64,000 nucleotides of DNA from the NCBI GenBank assembly GCA_963921345.3, contig CAWUFE020000007.1, positions 3,844,001 through 3,908,000 on the forward strand, written 5' to 3'. The notes below the pieces were generated by a model. It was not told where the DNA came from and made no database searches. It worked only from the letters and a program-made list of their open reading frames with translations. Below, one piece after another: positions 9,001 through 17,894 of the stretch; position 1 is the first letter of the stretch; each line of letters opens with the position of its first letter. This DNA is from Hoeflea_A sp963921345. Lineage in GTDB: Bacteria > Pseudomonadota > Alphaproteobacteria > Rhizobiales > Rhizobiaceae. The translations under genes and the position numbers were made by a program.

Positions 9001-9402
9001 ATGGCGATGAACCAAATTGATCCCTCCGCCGTCGTGGCATCGTTTGTCGAGGCGTTGGATGCCGCCGATCGAGAACGCATTGTCGCATGCCTGGCTGTCG
9101 ATCTCGCGGCCGAAATTACCCAACCCGACGGCAGCACGGTGCAGGTCAATGGGCGGGACGGATACATGGCCTCCATCGACGCACTGGACATCGAAACGGT
9201 TCGCCCAAGTATCAAGGCAACACAGATCGCGCCTGTTTCTTCCGATCAGGTGATGGTTATGGTCGAGATTCGAGCAAAACGAAAAGGCCGCACGCTTCAC
9301 AATTTTGCAGCCTTTCTGATGTCTGTCAGCGAGGCTCAGATCACGCGCATCTGGATGGTTGAAGCCTTGCCCGTCGAAAGCGATGCATTCTGGAAGGCCT
9401 AA
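9001..9402 (+). CDS. NTF2/SnoaL-like small protein
   Basis: About 133 residues with the layout of the SnoaL/NTF2-like cone fold: an N-terminal helix (PSAVVASFVEALDAADRERI), a short insert, then beta strands ending in ITRIWMVEALP. Such proteins include ketosteroid isomerase-like enzymes and many of unknown role. The start at ATG 9001 is chosen because homologous folds begin near MNQIDPSAVV; an in-frame extension to 8923 looks like leader sequence and no clear ribosome site decides it. Base composition is less GC-rich than the operon upstream, and the gene lies in the segment bounded by the permease fossil. Function unknown. Confidence 0.6.
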   Translation: MAMNQIDPSAVVASFVEALDAADRERIVACLAVDLAAEITQPDGSTVQVNGRDGYMASIDALDIETVRPSIKATQIAPVSSDQVMVMVEIRAKRKGRTLHNFAAFLMSVSEAQITRIWMVEALPVESDAFWKA

Positions 9403-9450
9403 CCCAATCATATAGCGTGCGGTGCACGGCGGAGTGATGAGGCAAACAGG

Positions 9451-10107
9451 ATGACGGCTGCCATACATCGTTTGCATTTCGCTACCGTTTGGTCTGACGA
9501 CGAACAGATCGAAGTGTACGGTTACCTTGTGCTGACGAAAGACCGTGCCGTTCTGATTGATACCGGCGTTGGACACGACAGCGCAGTTGTCGAAACACTG
9601 TTTCGGCCGAAAAGGTCATCCGTTCCGGAACTGCTTGCTCGTCATGGGGTTGATGCGGGCGACATCTCGACCGTCATCAATTCCCACCTCCATTATGATC
9701 ACTGCGGCAATAACAGGCTTTTCCCGAACGCGGATATTGTTGTCCAAAGTGCGGAGGTAATGGCTGCTCGTCAGCCGAAATATACGATAGAAAACTGGTT
9801 CGACTATGACGGCGTCCGCCTGGTTGAGGTTTCCGGAGACAGAGACATTGTTCCCGGTATTCGCGTGATCGCGAGCCCTGGACATACGCCCGGGCACCAA
9901 TCGGTGCTGATTGAAGACACCTCCGAACCGACTTTGATTGCGGCTCAGGCCGCCTTCACGGCTGCCGAATATCATGCGGGTGGCGATCCGGCCCAGTCCT
10001 TTAAGGGAATGGAAGCGGCCTATCTCGAGACAATCGCTCGTCTAAAGTCTCTCAAGGCCCACAAGGTCTGCTTCAGCCACGACCGTTCGAGCGTCCGGAA
10101 TGTCTAG
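9451..10107 (+). CDS. MBL-fold metallo-hydrolase (lactonase-like)
   Basis: A 218-residue metallo-beta-lactamase-fold hydrolase with the metal motif SHLHYDHCG (HxHxDH, about 77-85), a second ligand in SPGHTPGHQS (about 147-156) and a final His in FSHDRSS. Length and layout fit small AttM/AhlD-like lactonases, but other MBL esterases look alike. The gene follows the NTF2-like gene by 48 bp and probably shares its transcript. Codon use is less GC-biased than the flanking operons. Substrate not determinable. Confidence 0.72.
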   Translation: MTAAIHRLHFATVWSDDEQIEVYGYLVLTKDRAVLIDTGVGHDSAVVETLFRPKRSSVPELLARHGVDAGDISTVINSHLHYDHCGNNRLFPNADIVVQSAEVMAARQPKYTIENWFDYDGVRLVEVSGDRDIVPGIRVIASPGHTPGHQSVLIEDTSEPTLIAAQAAFTAAEYHAGGDPAQSFKGMEAAYLETIARLKSLKAHKVCFSHDRSSVRNV

Positions 10108-10132
10108 GATATGAGACATGATTTGACGGCGG

Positions 10133-10269
10133 CAGCTGTTTCCTGATGATGCCTTCCGTGCTGTCCATCGCCGCGCTGATTGCCATATCGCGCCGCGCCC
10201 GGCTGCCGCAGGCGCTGATGGCGCCCTATCGCAAGGGCGAGCGGTGAGGCGGCAGACAGCTTCGAAAGA
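10133..10269 (+). pseudogene. Fossil 3' end of a second BMP-type permease gene
   Basis: This stretch matches 8645-8780 with about 15 mismatches and one inserted T. Read from 10140 it encodes LSIAALIAISRRARLPQALM and continues through APYRKGER to a TGA at 10245-10247, against the nearly identical C-terminus of the intact permease. The match continues about 20 bp beyond the stop. Differences are mostly silent or conservative, so it derives from a once-functional paralogue or an incoming homologue, not from a recent copying event. Nothing upstream of it (MBL gene) is permease-like. Confidence 0.85.
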
Positions 10270-10400
10270 TCGCGATTTCAGACCCGTTGAATCCACTAAC
10301 CTGGCATGGAGCCTTGCACGTTCGTTGCGCCGTTATTCGACTGTCCCCAAAGGGTGCTTTCAAGACAGGCTCGCTGTTCGCTCAATCAGGTGCTTGCCCG

Positions 10401-11384
10401 TCAGTCAGATATCGTCCGCTTGACTTTGCCGGAAGCGAACCTGTTCCCGGCATCGATCACAGCTTCGGAAAGCGGGCCATACAACGTGCCATGTAGCGCA
10501 CCGGGAATAACGATCAGCTCAGAGTAGGGCATCGCGCGGTTGAGTTTCCATGCTGTCGAAAGCGGCGTGGAGAGGTCGAGCCGGCTGTTGATCAGAACCG
10601 CCGGGATGTCCTTCAGTGCCTTAGCCCGTTCCAAAAGAGGAGGATCGAGCCATGCGAGGTTTCGAAAATAATGGGTAACAATTCTTGCAAAACCAAGGCT
10701 GAAGCGCGGATCGGCAAGTAGTCCGGGTGTCTCGGCACGAGGGTCGACCGTGAGGACCGCTGCTTCCCATCGGCACCATGCCAGAGCCGCTGCTTTCTGC
10801 CTGGAAGGTTCACCCGATACCAGCCTTTCATAATATGCGGCGACCATACCCAGCCCTGCTTCGCCTTCGGGCGCCCCCTTCTGAAACTCCTCATAGGCCT
10901 CGGGTAGAAAATCCCCGGCACCGCCATACAGCAAGTCTATTTCGAATTTGCTGGTTGACGTGACGGCCGCCAGAAGCAGCCCGCTAACCCGTGCCGCATG
11001 GGCATGCGCATAGGCTTGCGCCAGTGCGGCACCCCACGACGATCCATAGACATGCCATCGGTCAACGCCGAGCAGATTTCGGAGCCGTTCAATATCGTTC
11101 AAAAGATGCGCCGTGGTGTTGGCGGCGAGCGCTTCAATGGACTCGCCGGCATGGGGTCGGGAACGGCCTGCACCTCTCTGGTCCATTGTCACGATATGCC
11201 AGCGATCCGGATCGAACAGGCGTGGCATGCGTGGCGATATACCATCGCCCGGTCCGCCATGAAGGAGAAGAATCGCCGGGCAGGATGCGTTGCCAAAGGT
11301 TTCCCAGTGCACCGAATGACCGTCTTGTTCTGAAAGATATCCTGATCGAAGTGGTTCTGTTTCCGAAAAGAGTGTTGTCGTCAC
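10401..11384 (-). CDS. Proline iminopeptidase-like alpha/beta hydrolase
   Basis: About 327 residues of the S33 peptidase / alpha/beta hydrolase fold. The oxyanion motif HGGPGDG (about 42-48), the nucleophile elbow GSSWG (Ser near 115) and the terminal His of PGALHGTL are present, as in proline iminopeptidases that remove N-terminal proline. I place the start at the second GTG (11384), five bases after AGGAGG; a GTG at 11390 lies inside that ribosome site. It is monocistronic, convergent with the insert to its left and in the same less GC-rich segment. Esterase activity is an alternative. Confidence 0.78.
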   Translation of the reverse strand: MTTTLFSETEPLRSGYLSEQDGHSVHWETFGNASCPAILLLHGGPGDGISPRMPRLFDPDRWHIVTMDQRGAGRSRPHAGESIEALAANTTAHLLNDIERLRNLLGVDRWHVYGSSWGAALAQAYAHAHAARVSGLLLAAVTSTSKFEIDLLYGGAGDFLPEAYEEFQKGAPEGEAGLGMVAAYYERLVSGEPSRQKAAALAWCRWEAAVLTVDPRAETPGLLADPRFSLGFARIVTHYFRNLAWLDPPLLERAKALKDIPAVLINSRLDLSTPLSTAWKLNRAMPYSELIVIPGALHGTLYGPLSEAVIDAGNRFASGKVKRTISD

Positions 11385-11523
11385 AGTCACCTCCTGAATT
11401 CAAGCTTCGCACATGGCTGATCAGGTCCGCAACGGGCCGTCATTCGCTTTATCGGCTACCGGCCATACGCGGAGGAATTGTCGAATGCCGTCATCCGCTC
11501 TGAGGCGCGAGTGAGCCCTTGCG

Positions 11524-12348
11524 CTACACCCGCCAGCGCAACAGCCGCCGTTCCAGCACGCCGATCAGAGCGCTGACCACGACGCCCAGCACCGACAGAA
11601 TCACGACGCCGGCGAACAGCCGCTCCAGGTCGTAGAGCGAGCCGGCCTCGAGGATATAGGCGCCGACCCCGTGTTCGGCGCCGAGCATCTCGGCCGCGAC
11701 CAGCAGGATGATGGCGATGGCGAGGCTGACGCGCAGGCCCGACAGGATGCCCGGCATGGCGCCGGGAAGTACGATCTTGCGCACGATCGACTGCCAGGAC
11801 AGCCCGAAACTCTGCGCCATGCGGATGAGCGTCCGGTCGACATTGTCGACAGCGCCGTAGGTGGCGACGACGGTCGGCGTGAAGGTGCCGAGCGCAATGA
11901 GAGCGTATTTCGAGCCCTCGTCGATGCCGAACCAGATGACGAAGAGCGGCAGCAGCGCGATCTTCGGGATCGGAAAGATCGCAGCGACCAGCGGCACCAG
12001 CCCGGCCCGCACATAGGAGAACAGACCGATGGCGATACCGGCGCCGATGCCGGCGGCGACCCCGAACGCCGCCCCGACGATCAGCCGCGTCAAAGACGGG
12101 ATCAGGTGCTTCCACAACAGTCCGCTGTTCCACAGCTCGACGAAGGTGCTCAGTACGTCGCTCGGTTTAGGCAGGGTGAGCGCCGAGATGAAGCCGGCGC
12201 GGGTGCCCCATTCGATCAGCGCGATCAGCACGACAAAGACAGCAAGGCCGATCCAGCGGATGGAACGGGTCGTGAAGCCGCCGCCGCGAAACGGCACGGT
12301 TCGTTCGGCCGGCTCCCCGTCGGTCGGTCGCTCCGTGGCGTCAACCAT
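11524..12348 (-). CDS. ABC transporter permease (SsuC/TauC type)
   Basis: A 274-residue inner-membrane permease with about six spans and the cytoplasmic EAA-type loop (around VLPGAMPGILSGLRVSLAIA). It belongs to the taurine/sulfonate/nitrate importer class. It overlaps the ATPase gene by eight bases and is last in a three-gene operon transcribed away from the AraC regulator at 14315. The ligand could be a sulfonate, a thiamine precursor or an aromatic acid; no catabolic gene in the operon decides it. Confidence 0.85.
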   Translation of the reverse strand: MVDATERPTDGEPAERTVPFRGGGFTTRSIRWIGLAVFVVLIALIEWGTRAGFISALTLPKPSDVLSTFVELWNSGLLWKHLIPSLTRLIVGAAFGVAAGIGAGIAIGLFSYVRAGLVPLVAAIFPIPKIALLPLFVIWFGIDEGSKYALIALGTFTPTVVATYGAVDNVDRTLIRMAQSFGLSWQSIVRKIVLPGAMPGILSGLRVSLAIAIILLVAAEMLGAEHGVGAYILEAGSLYDLERLFAGVVILSVLGVVVSALIGVLERRLLRWRV

Positions 12349-13108
12349 CGATCAGTTCCAGATCGGCCGCTTTCGCCTCTTCCCGCATCAGCGTCCACAA
12401 CTGCTGCTGACGACGCTCCAACACCGGGTCGCCGAGGCCGCGTTCGTTCAGCGGTCGATCGATCTCGACGACCTCGCGGATCATGCCGGGGCGCCGCGAC
12501 AGCACGGCGATGCGGTGTCCCAGCCGCACCGCCTCCTGCAGATTGTGGGTCACGTAGACGGCGGTGAAGGGCTGGCGCGTCCACAGGTCGACGAGGTCGT
12601 CCATCAGCAGCTCCCGCGTTTGTGCGTCGAGCGCCGACAGCGGCTCGTCGAGCAGCAGCACCGCCGGATCGACGGCCAGCGCCCGGGCAATCGCCACCCG
12701 CTGTTTCATGCCGCCCGACAACTGCTTCGGCAGGGCCTTTCGAAAGTCGCCAAGCTTGGTGCGGTTCAGCACGTCGGCAATGATGGCCTCGATCCGTTCC
12801 TTGCCCAGATTGTGGTCCTCCAGCACCAGACCGACATTGCCCTCCACGGTGCGCCAGGGCAGCAGCGCGAAATCCTGGAAGACATAGGTCAGCGGATTGA
12901 GGCTGCCGGCCGTCGGTTCGCCGATCTCCAGCACCCGGCCGGCGGTCGGTCTTTCGAGTCCGCCGAGCAGGCGCAACAGGGTCGACTTGCCACAACCGGA
13001 CGGGCCGACGATGCAGACGATCCGGCCGGCCGGAATATCGAGGTTGATGTCGCGCAGCACCTCGAGCCCGTCATAGGCATGGCCGACGTGATCGACGCGC
13101 AGTTCCAT
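12341..13108 (-). CDS. ABC transporter ATP-binding protein (SsuB/TauB type)
   Basis: A 255-residue single-domain ATPase with Walker A GPSGCGKST (about 36-44), Q-loop YVFQDFALLPW, signature LSGGMKQRVAIARAL and Walker B LLLDEPLSALD, followed by the H-loop TH. This is the standard energising subunit of taurine/sulfonate-type importers. It lies six bases after the binding-protein stop and overlaps the permease start. Confidence 0.9.
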   Translation of the reverse strand: MELRVDHVGHAYDGLEVLRDINLDIPAGRIVCIVGPSGCGKSTLLRLLGGLERPTAGRVLEIGEPTAGSLNPLTYVFQDFALLPWRTVEGNVGLVLEDHNLGKERIEAIIADVLNRTKLGDFRKALPKQLSGGMKQRVAIARALAVDPAVLLLDEPLSALDAQTRELLMDDLVDLWTRQPFTAVYVTHNLQEAVRLGHRIAVLSRRPGMIREVVEIDRPLNERGLGDPVLERRQQQLWTLMREEAKAADLELIDG

Positions 13109-13114
13109 TGCGGT

Positions 13115-14128
13115 CTACATGGAGTCCACGTAGGACGGATCGACCAGGGTTTCGAACGTCACGTGGTCCTTGACCAGCTTCTCGCTCTTGAACCAGTCGA
13201 GCTGATCCTGCACCGAAGCCGCATTGAGCGCCGCTCCCTTGTTGATGCGCATGGCGCCGTTGACGATGCTCGGCTTGGCCTTCTCGTAGGGCCGGTCCGT
13301 GTAGACGTATTTGTGCACCAGCTTGACCATGTCCTCGGCCGCATCGTCGCCGGCCGTGCGGTCGACCAGCGCGGCGTTGAAATCGTCCGCTCCCTTGGAA
13401 AACGCCGCCAGGAACGCCTCGGTCTTGGCCCGTTCGTTGGCCGCATTGTCGGCCGAGGTAAAGACTGTCGTCACCTGGTAGTTCGGCACATAGCTCGCAA
13501 CATTGCCGATAATGTGCACGGCGCCGGATTTCGCCAGCGGCTTGGCGATATGCGGCACGATCGACCAGGCATCGACCTGGCCCGATTTCATCGCGCCGAT
13601 GATGGCGCCGACCTTCTGCAGCGGCTTGAAGGTGACGTCGACCCGCTCGGCGTCGGCGATCTTCGAGCCCATGTAGTGGAAGGACGAGCCGGCCTGGGTC
13701 ATGGCATAGGTCTTGCCGCCCAGCTTCGACGGATGGGTAAGGCCGGCCTGATAGGCAGCATCGGAAGCGAGGATCTTCTGGCCGTCGATGCCGTCTTCCT
13801 CGGTCAGCGCCCCGCCGATCACCTTGGCAGCACCCTTGTCGGCCAGCGAGATCAGCCCGCCGGATATGGCGGTGACCGCATAGTCCGCATCGCCCGAAGC
13901 GATAGCGACCGCCATGGGCTGGGCCGCCTGGAAGAACTTGAACTCGATGTCGAGCCCGGCATCGGCAAAATAGCCGCGCTCCAGCGCCACGAAGCTCGCC
14001 GCATGGCTGGTGAAGCGCAGCGCGCCGACGGTGATCTTGGTGTTGGCATAGGCCGGCCGGCCCAACATCGGGGCCGCGGCTGCGGCGCCGAGGAGGCCGA
14101 GTGTCTGACGTCGATTGATCCGGTGCAT
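13115..14128 (-). CDS. ABC transporter substrate-binding protein (SsuA/NMT1-like)
   Basis: About 337 residues of a type II periplasmic binding protein. The ATG at 14128 follows GGGGAAA and begins a Tat-like signal (NRRQTLGLLGAAAAAPML, twin Arg) ending near GRPAYA. An in-frame upstream extension to 14275 lacks a ribosome site. The mature protein starts ITVGALRFTSHAASFVALE, typical of SsuA/NMT1 proteins that bind sulfonates, pyrimidine precursors or aromatic acids. First gene of the operon; the 186 bp up to the AraC gene hold the divergent promoters. Confidence 0.84.
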   Translation of the reverse strand: MHRINRRQTLGLLGAAAAAPMLGRPAYANTKITVGALRFTSHAASFVALERGYFADAGLDIEFKFFQAAQPMAVAIASGDADYAVTAISGGLISLADKGAAKVIGGALTEEDGIDGQKILASDAAYQAGLTHPSKLGGKTYAMTQAGSSFHYMGSKIADAERVDVTFKPLQKVGAIIGAMKSGQVDAWSIVPHIAKPLAKSGAVHIIGNVASYVPNYQVTTVFTSADNAANERAKTEAFLAAFSKGADDFNAALVDRTAGDDAAEDMVKLVHKYVYTDRPYEKAKPSIVNGAMRINKGAALNAASVQDQLDWFKSEKLVKDHVTFETLVDPSYVDSM

Positions 14129-14314
14129 GAAAGTTTCCCCGCGGTTTGCCGGCACTGCCGGTCGGTGTGTTCTCATCAGCCGCCCTTCCCGGAGCGGCGA
14201 TCTGGGCGAATATGGTGTAATTTTTCGGCCGTTTCCAGAGATTGTTGGAGCCGCCACGCGGTTGGCGCATCGCAAGCGCGCCTGCTAAGGTCTGATCCGA
14301 AGGAGCCAGCCCGC

Positions 14315-15154
14315 TTGCAGTTCGAATTCATCGAATTTTCACCTCCCGACGACCTGCGACCCCATCTGCGCCGCTCGTTCTTTGCGCGCGGGCAGATTCC
14401 TTATCGCTACGACAAGATCCTGCCCAACGGGCTCGCGGTGGCGATCTTCACCCTCGGCGGCCCGCACCGGCTGGGCCAGGCGGAGGCCGTCGATCGAAAC
14501 CCGCTCTACGATCACGGCTGGTTTCACGGTGTCCAGACCCGGCCCGTCTACAATCTGCCGACCGGCGAAACCCATGTACTCGGCCTGCTGTTCGAACCGG
14601 TCGGCATCCACGCCCTGTTCGGCATCGACATGCGCGACGTCGCCGACCGAACGGTGGATGCGCGCAAGGCATTGCCGGCCGATTTCGTGACGACCGTCGA
14701 GGCTGCGTTGTCGAGCGCGCGGGAGAGGCAAGCCCACGCATCGATCCACGCTGCGCTGCTGAAGCGTCGCGCCGATCCGCTGCCGCCCTGGCTCACCGAC
14801 TTCTACGACGCAATCGCCGCCAGCCACGGCGAAGCGCCTCTGTCGCAGCTTTACGACCGGTCGGGACGCACGCCGCGCCATGTGAGCGACCGCTTCAAGA
14901 GGGCCGTCGGCGTCACACCGAAGGTGCTTGCCCGCATCTACCGTCTCGGCGCCCTGCTCAACGCCGTCGATCCCGATGCTCCGATTTCCTGGACCGAGCT
15001 GGCCCACCGGTTCGGCTTTTTCGACCAGGCCCATTTCAACCGCGAGTTCCAGCGATTCTCCGGCCTCAGCCCCTCGCGCTACGCCGCCGAAAGACGCCGT
15101 GACTATCCGGACGCGAGGAAAGGCGAAAACGTGCACTTCGTGCCGCAGAACTAG
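14315..15154 (+). CDS. AraC-family transcriptional regulator
   Basis: About 279 residues. The C-terminal third holds two helix-turn-helix units of the AraC type (SQLYDRSGRTPRHVSDRFKR and WTELAHRFGFFDQAHFNREF, then FSGLSPSRYAAERR). The N-terminal half resembles the cupin-like sensor of this family. The start is a TTG at 14315 placed nine bases after AAGGAG (14300-14305); no ATG fits. It is divergent from the Ssu-type ABC operon and is its likely regulator. Its stop shares the CTAG at 15151-15154 with the convergent AraC gene. Confidence 0.82.
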   Translation: MQFEFIEFSPPDDLRPHLRRSFFARGQIPYRYDKILPNGLAVAIFTLGGPHRLGQAEAVDRNPLYDHGWFHGVQTRPVYNLPTGETHVLGLLFEPVGIHALFGIDMRDVADRTVDARKALPADFVTTVEAALSSARERQAHASIHAALLKRRADPLPPWLTDFYDAIAASHGEAPLSQLYDRSGRTPRHVSDRFKRAVGVTPKVLARIYRLGALLNAVDPDAPISWTELAHRFGFFDQAHFNREFQRFSGLSPSRYAAERRRDYPDARKGENVHFVPQN

Positions 15155-16182
15155 CCGGCCGGATCTTGAACCTGGTTCGGATCATTCCCACCCCTCGAAG
15201 CGCTGCGATAGGCGCCAGGGCTTTGGCCATGCACACGCTGGAACTCGCGATAGAAATTCGATCGCGAGAGAAAACCGCAGGCCTGGTGAATGGCGGAAAC
15301 ACTGTCGGCGCTGTCGCGCAGCATCTCCGCGGCGTCGGCGACACGCCGGTTGTTGATCCATTGCGGCACGCTTTCTCCATGAACCGAATTGATCGCCCGG
15401 GAGAGAGCCCGTGACGGCACGCCGAGACGGCGGGCAAGCCGGGTGAGCGAGATATCCGGGTCATGATGAAGCGCGGTTTTGTCGAGCAGCGCCCGCAGGC
15501 GTTCGGCAAGGTCGACATCGGCTTCCTCGGGCGCAGGTCCAGGATCGCCATTGGCCGAGAGCATGTCCAGCGGCGCCAGCAGCACGGCAACGAAGGCCGC
15601 GATGATCGCCAGACTGCCGCACAGGATCAGCAGAGTGACATTGGCGCCCTGGGTCAGGCCGAAATCGAGCGCGATGGAGACGTCAAGAACGAGCACGCCG
15701 GCGAGGAGCAGGATGGCGCCCCTCAGGTAGCGGAACCAGCGGTCCGCCGTCTCCGCCGGAACCGTCGACAACACGGCCGGGCCCGACCGCCAGAGGCGGA
15801 TCAGGGCAACGAGATAGACCGCGTAGCTGACGGCAACCAGTGCGTCGATCAGCACGGCGACCGGCCGCACGATCTGGGGCAGCAGCGCCAGGCCCAGCGC
15901 GACTGCCAGATGCGGCCCAATGCGCGCGGGCGGGTCGGTCAATGTGGCAAAACCCAGATAAAGCAGCGGCGCGAAAAACAACGGCAAGACGGCCTGAAGC
16001 GGGACCAGAGCCGTGAACCCGTATCCGAAGCGCATGCCCACCAGCGTGGCTTCGATCGTCACGAGACCGAAAAAACCGATCCATATCGCCCGGTTCGCTT
16101 TGCTGCCGGTCCGCAAAACCGACAGCCGCGCCGCCAGCAGCAGCGACAGCGTCGCGAGAACGAACGAAATTGGAATAGACAT
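15151..16182 (-). CDS. Membrane-anchored AraC-family regulator
   Basis: About 343 residues. The N-terminal 210 residues contain six or seven hydrophobic spans (for example FVLATLSLLLAARL and ALVPLQAVLPLFFAPLLYLG), and the C-terminal 110 residues contain the AraC DNA-binding domain (ISLTRLARRLGVPSRALSRAI and SAIHQACGFLSRSNFYREFQ). The ATG at 16182 follows GGGAG; an upstream in-frame start at 16209 is less likely. This architecture senses signals at the inner membrane and binds DNA from there. It is divergent from the exported hydrolase at 16306, its probable target. Confidence 0.8.
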   Translation of the reverse strand: MSIPISFVLATLSLLLAARLSVLRTGSKANRAIWIGFFGLVTIEATLVGMRFGYGFTALVPLQAVLPLFFAPLLYLGFATLTDPPARIGPHLAVALGLALLPQIVRPVAVLIDALVAVSYAVYLVALIRLWRSGPAVLSTVPAETADRWFRYLRGAILLLAGVLVLDVSIALDFGLTQGANVTLLILCGSLAIIAAFVAVLLAPLDMLSANGDPGPAPEEADVDLAERLRALLDKTALHHDPDISLTRLARRLGVPSRALSRAINSVHGESVPQWINNRRVADAAEMLRDSADSVSAIHQACGFLSRSNFYREFQRVHGQSPGAYRSASRGGNDPNQVQDPAG

Positions 16183-16305
16183 CGACTCCCGTCCGGTTTT
16201 GTCCCGCATCGCGTTCGAGGACAGTCCCGCAGCGGCGGACCGGTTGCGCGTCGGACACGCCTCGCTCAGCTATCTGGGTAGCAACCCCACCCGAATGAGG
16301 CAAAC

Positions 16306-17367
16306 ATGAAACGCGCATTGACCGCCGCAACCGCGGCCCTCGCCGCCGGTCTGGTTTTCGCAACCGCCGGCACTCTCATCGCCGATGAGGCCGACCCCGT
16401 CGCCGGCTTCACGGAACTGCGCCTCGGCGAGGACACGCCGAGGCCGTTGTCGGGATACATCTGGTATCCCGGCCGCCCGGGCGTCGCACCCTTGCGGCTC
16501 GGAGCCAATGCGGTCCGCAAGGGCTTCGACGTCTATCCCAATGCCGAACTGGCGGACGGCCCGGCGCCGCTCGTGGTGCTGTCGCACGGATTGATGGGCC
16601 ACGCCATGAACCAGGGCTGGCTTGCCATCCGGCTGGCCGAGGCCGGTTATGTCGTTGCATCCGTGCATCACCCCGGCACCAGTTGGGTTAACCGCGATCC
16701 CGCCGAGCGTCGGGCTTTGTGGGAACGGCCGCGCGACCTCAGCCGGACGATTTCGGCAATGCTGGATCACCCGGTGTTCGGTTCTCGCATCGATCCGACG
16801 CGCATTGCGGTCATCGGCCATTCGCTCGGCGGCTACGACGTCGCCGCCCTGATGGGCGCGCGGCTCGACATGGACCGGCACAAGGCCTATTGCGCCGGCA
16901 ACGCCAGCGAAGCCGACTGCCGTTTCGCGACCGATGCCGACATGCACGGCAAAGAAGCGGACAGGGCGGCATTGGAAGCCGACCTGAGCGACCCTCGGAT
17001 CGCCGCCGGCATCACCCTCGATCTCGGACTGGTGCAGGCGATGGATCCGCAGAGCCTCGCCGACATCGCCCGCCCCGTCCTGGTCATCGGCGCCGGCCGC
17101 ACCCCGGAAGCACTGCGCATAGCATACGAAAGCAGAGCCTTCGCCGCGGCTTTGCCGGAAACATCCAGGACCTATGTCGAACGCGGCGATCTCGGCCATT
17201 ACGACGCGCTCGGGCTGTGCAATCCCGGTGCCCAGGCCATTCTCGAAGCGGAAGAACCTGGCATTCCCAAGGTATGCGAAGCCGGCGGGGACGAGCGCGC
17301 CATCCATCACTCCTGGATGGCCGAGGCGATCCTGTCGTTCCTGCGAGACAATCTTCGAACGGATTGA
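16306..17367 (+). CDS. Exported alpha/beta hydrolase (dienelactone/PAF-acetylhydrolase-like)
   Basis: A 353-residue protein with a signal peptide (MKRALTAATAALAAGLVFATAG) and an alpha/beta hydrolase core: oxyanion region VVLSHGLMGH, nucleophile elbow GHSLGG (Ser about 170) and a catalytic His near GDLGHYDAL. Proteins of this predicted dienelactone-hydrolase class act on esters in the periplasm. A strong hairpin with a T run follows. The divergent membrane AraC gene is the likely regulator. Substrate unknown. Confidence 0.76.
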   Translation: MKRALTAATAALAAGLVFATAGTLIADEADPVAGFTELRLGEDTPRPLSGYIWYPGRPGVAPLRLGANAVRKGFDVYPNAELADGPAPLVVLSHGLMGHAMNQGWLAIRLAEAGYVVASVHHPGTSWVNRDPAERRALWERPRDLSRTISAMLDHPVFGSRIDPTRIAVIGHSLGGYDVAALMGARLDMDRHKAYCAGNASEADCRFATDADMHGKEADRAALEADLSDPRIAAGITLDLGLVQAMDPQSLADIARPVLVIGAGRTPEALRIAYESRAFAAALPETSRTYVERGDLGHYDALGLCNPGAQAILEAEEPGIPKVCEAGGDERAIHHSWMAEAILSFLRDNLRTD

Positions 17368-17386
17368 CGGCCCTGCGCATTTCCGC

Positions 17387-17416
17387 GGAGGCCGGTCCAC
17401 CGGCCTTCCGTTTTTT
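17387..17416 (+). terminator. Rho-independent terminator
   Basis: GGAGGCCGG (17387-17395) pairs with CCGGCCTTCC (17400-17409) around a four-base loop, with one G-U pair, followed by six T at 17411-17416. It lies 20 bp after the stop of the exported hydrolase. Confidence 0.85.
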
Positions 17417-17474
17417 ACAAGTCTCGCCGTCACGCGCCGCCTATGTCTCTGACGAAACCCGAGGGAGGCGCAGC

Positions 17475-17894
17475 GTGATTTTCGAAGCCGAAGAGACGAT
17501 CCAGGCACCGGTGGAAACGGTCTGGGCCCACATGACCGATCCGGCATCGATGGCCAAATGGATGGCCGGGATCGATTCAATGCGCACGGCGGATGGCGCA
17601 CCGATCGACGCCGGATCGCAACTGATCTTTTCGGCGCGCGGCAAGGAGCGCAAGAGCGCTGTCGGCCGTTTCGAGCCGCGCAGGGCGATGACGCTGATTT
17701 CGACGCAAGGCCCGGTCACCGCCGAATATGGTTACCGGATCGTCGACGGCAGCCATCAAAGCACAACGGTGGCCTTGCAAGCCGACTGCACCGCCCGCGG
17801 CTGGTTCAGGCTTTTCCTGCCGCTGCTGAAACCGATGATCCGGCGCGTCGACGGCAACCAGCTGGCCGACCTGAAGAAGTTGGTCGAAAGCTGA
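17475..17894 (+). CDS. SRPBCC-family protein (polyketide cyclase/START-like)
   Basis: About 139 residues with the SRPBCC pattern: an N-terminal strand FEAEETIQAPVETVWAHMTD, the mid-sheet strands, and a long C-terminal helix ending in NQLADLKKLVES. These proteins form a hydrophobic ligand pocket; most are unassigned. The GTG at 17475 follows GAGGGAGG. It is convergent with the LysR gene with no bases between the two stops. The preceding terminator makes it an independent transcript. Confidence 0.72.
   Translation: MIFEAEETIQAPVETVWAHMTDPASMAKWMAGIDSMRTADGAPIDAGSQLIFSARGKERKSAVGRFEPRRAMTLISTQGPVTAEYGYRIVDGSHQSTTVALQADCTARGWFRLFLPLLKPMIRRVDGNQLADLKKLVES

Noticed and set aside
12029..14314. Very long plus-strand open frame across the Tau/Ssu-type ABC operon
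   Set aside because: It is the antisense of the three ABC genes in GC-rich sequence and shows no domain; only its end, from the TTG at 14315, is a real AraC gene.
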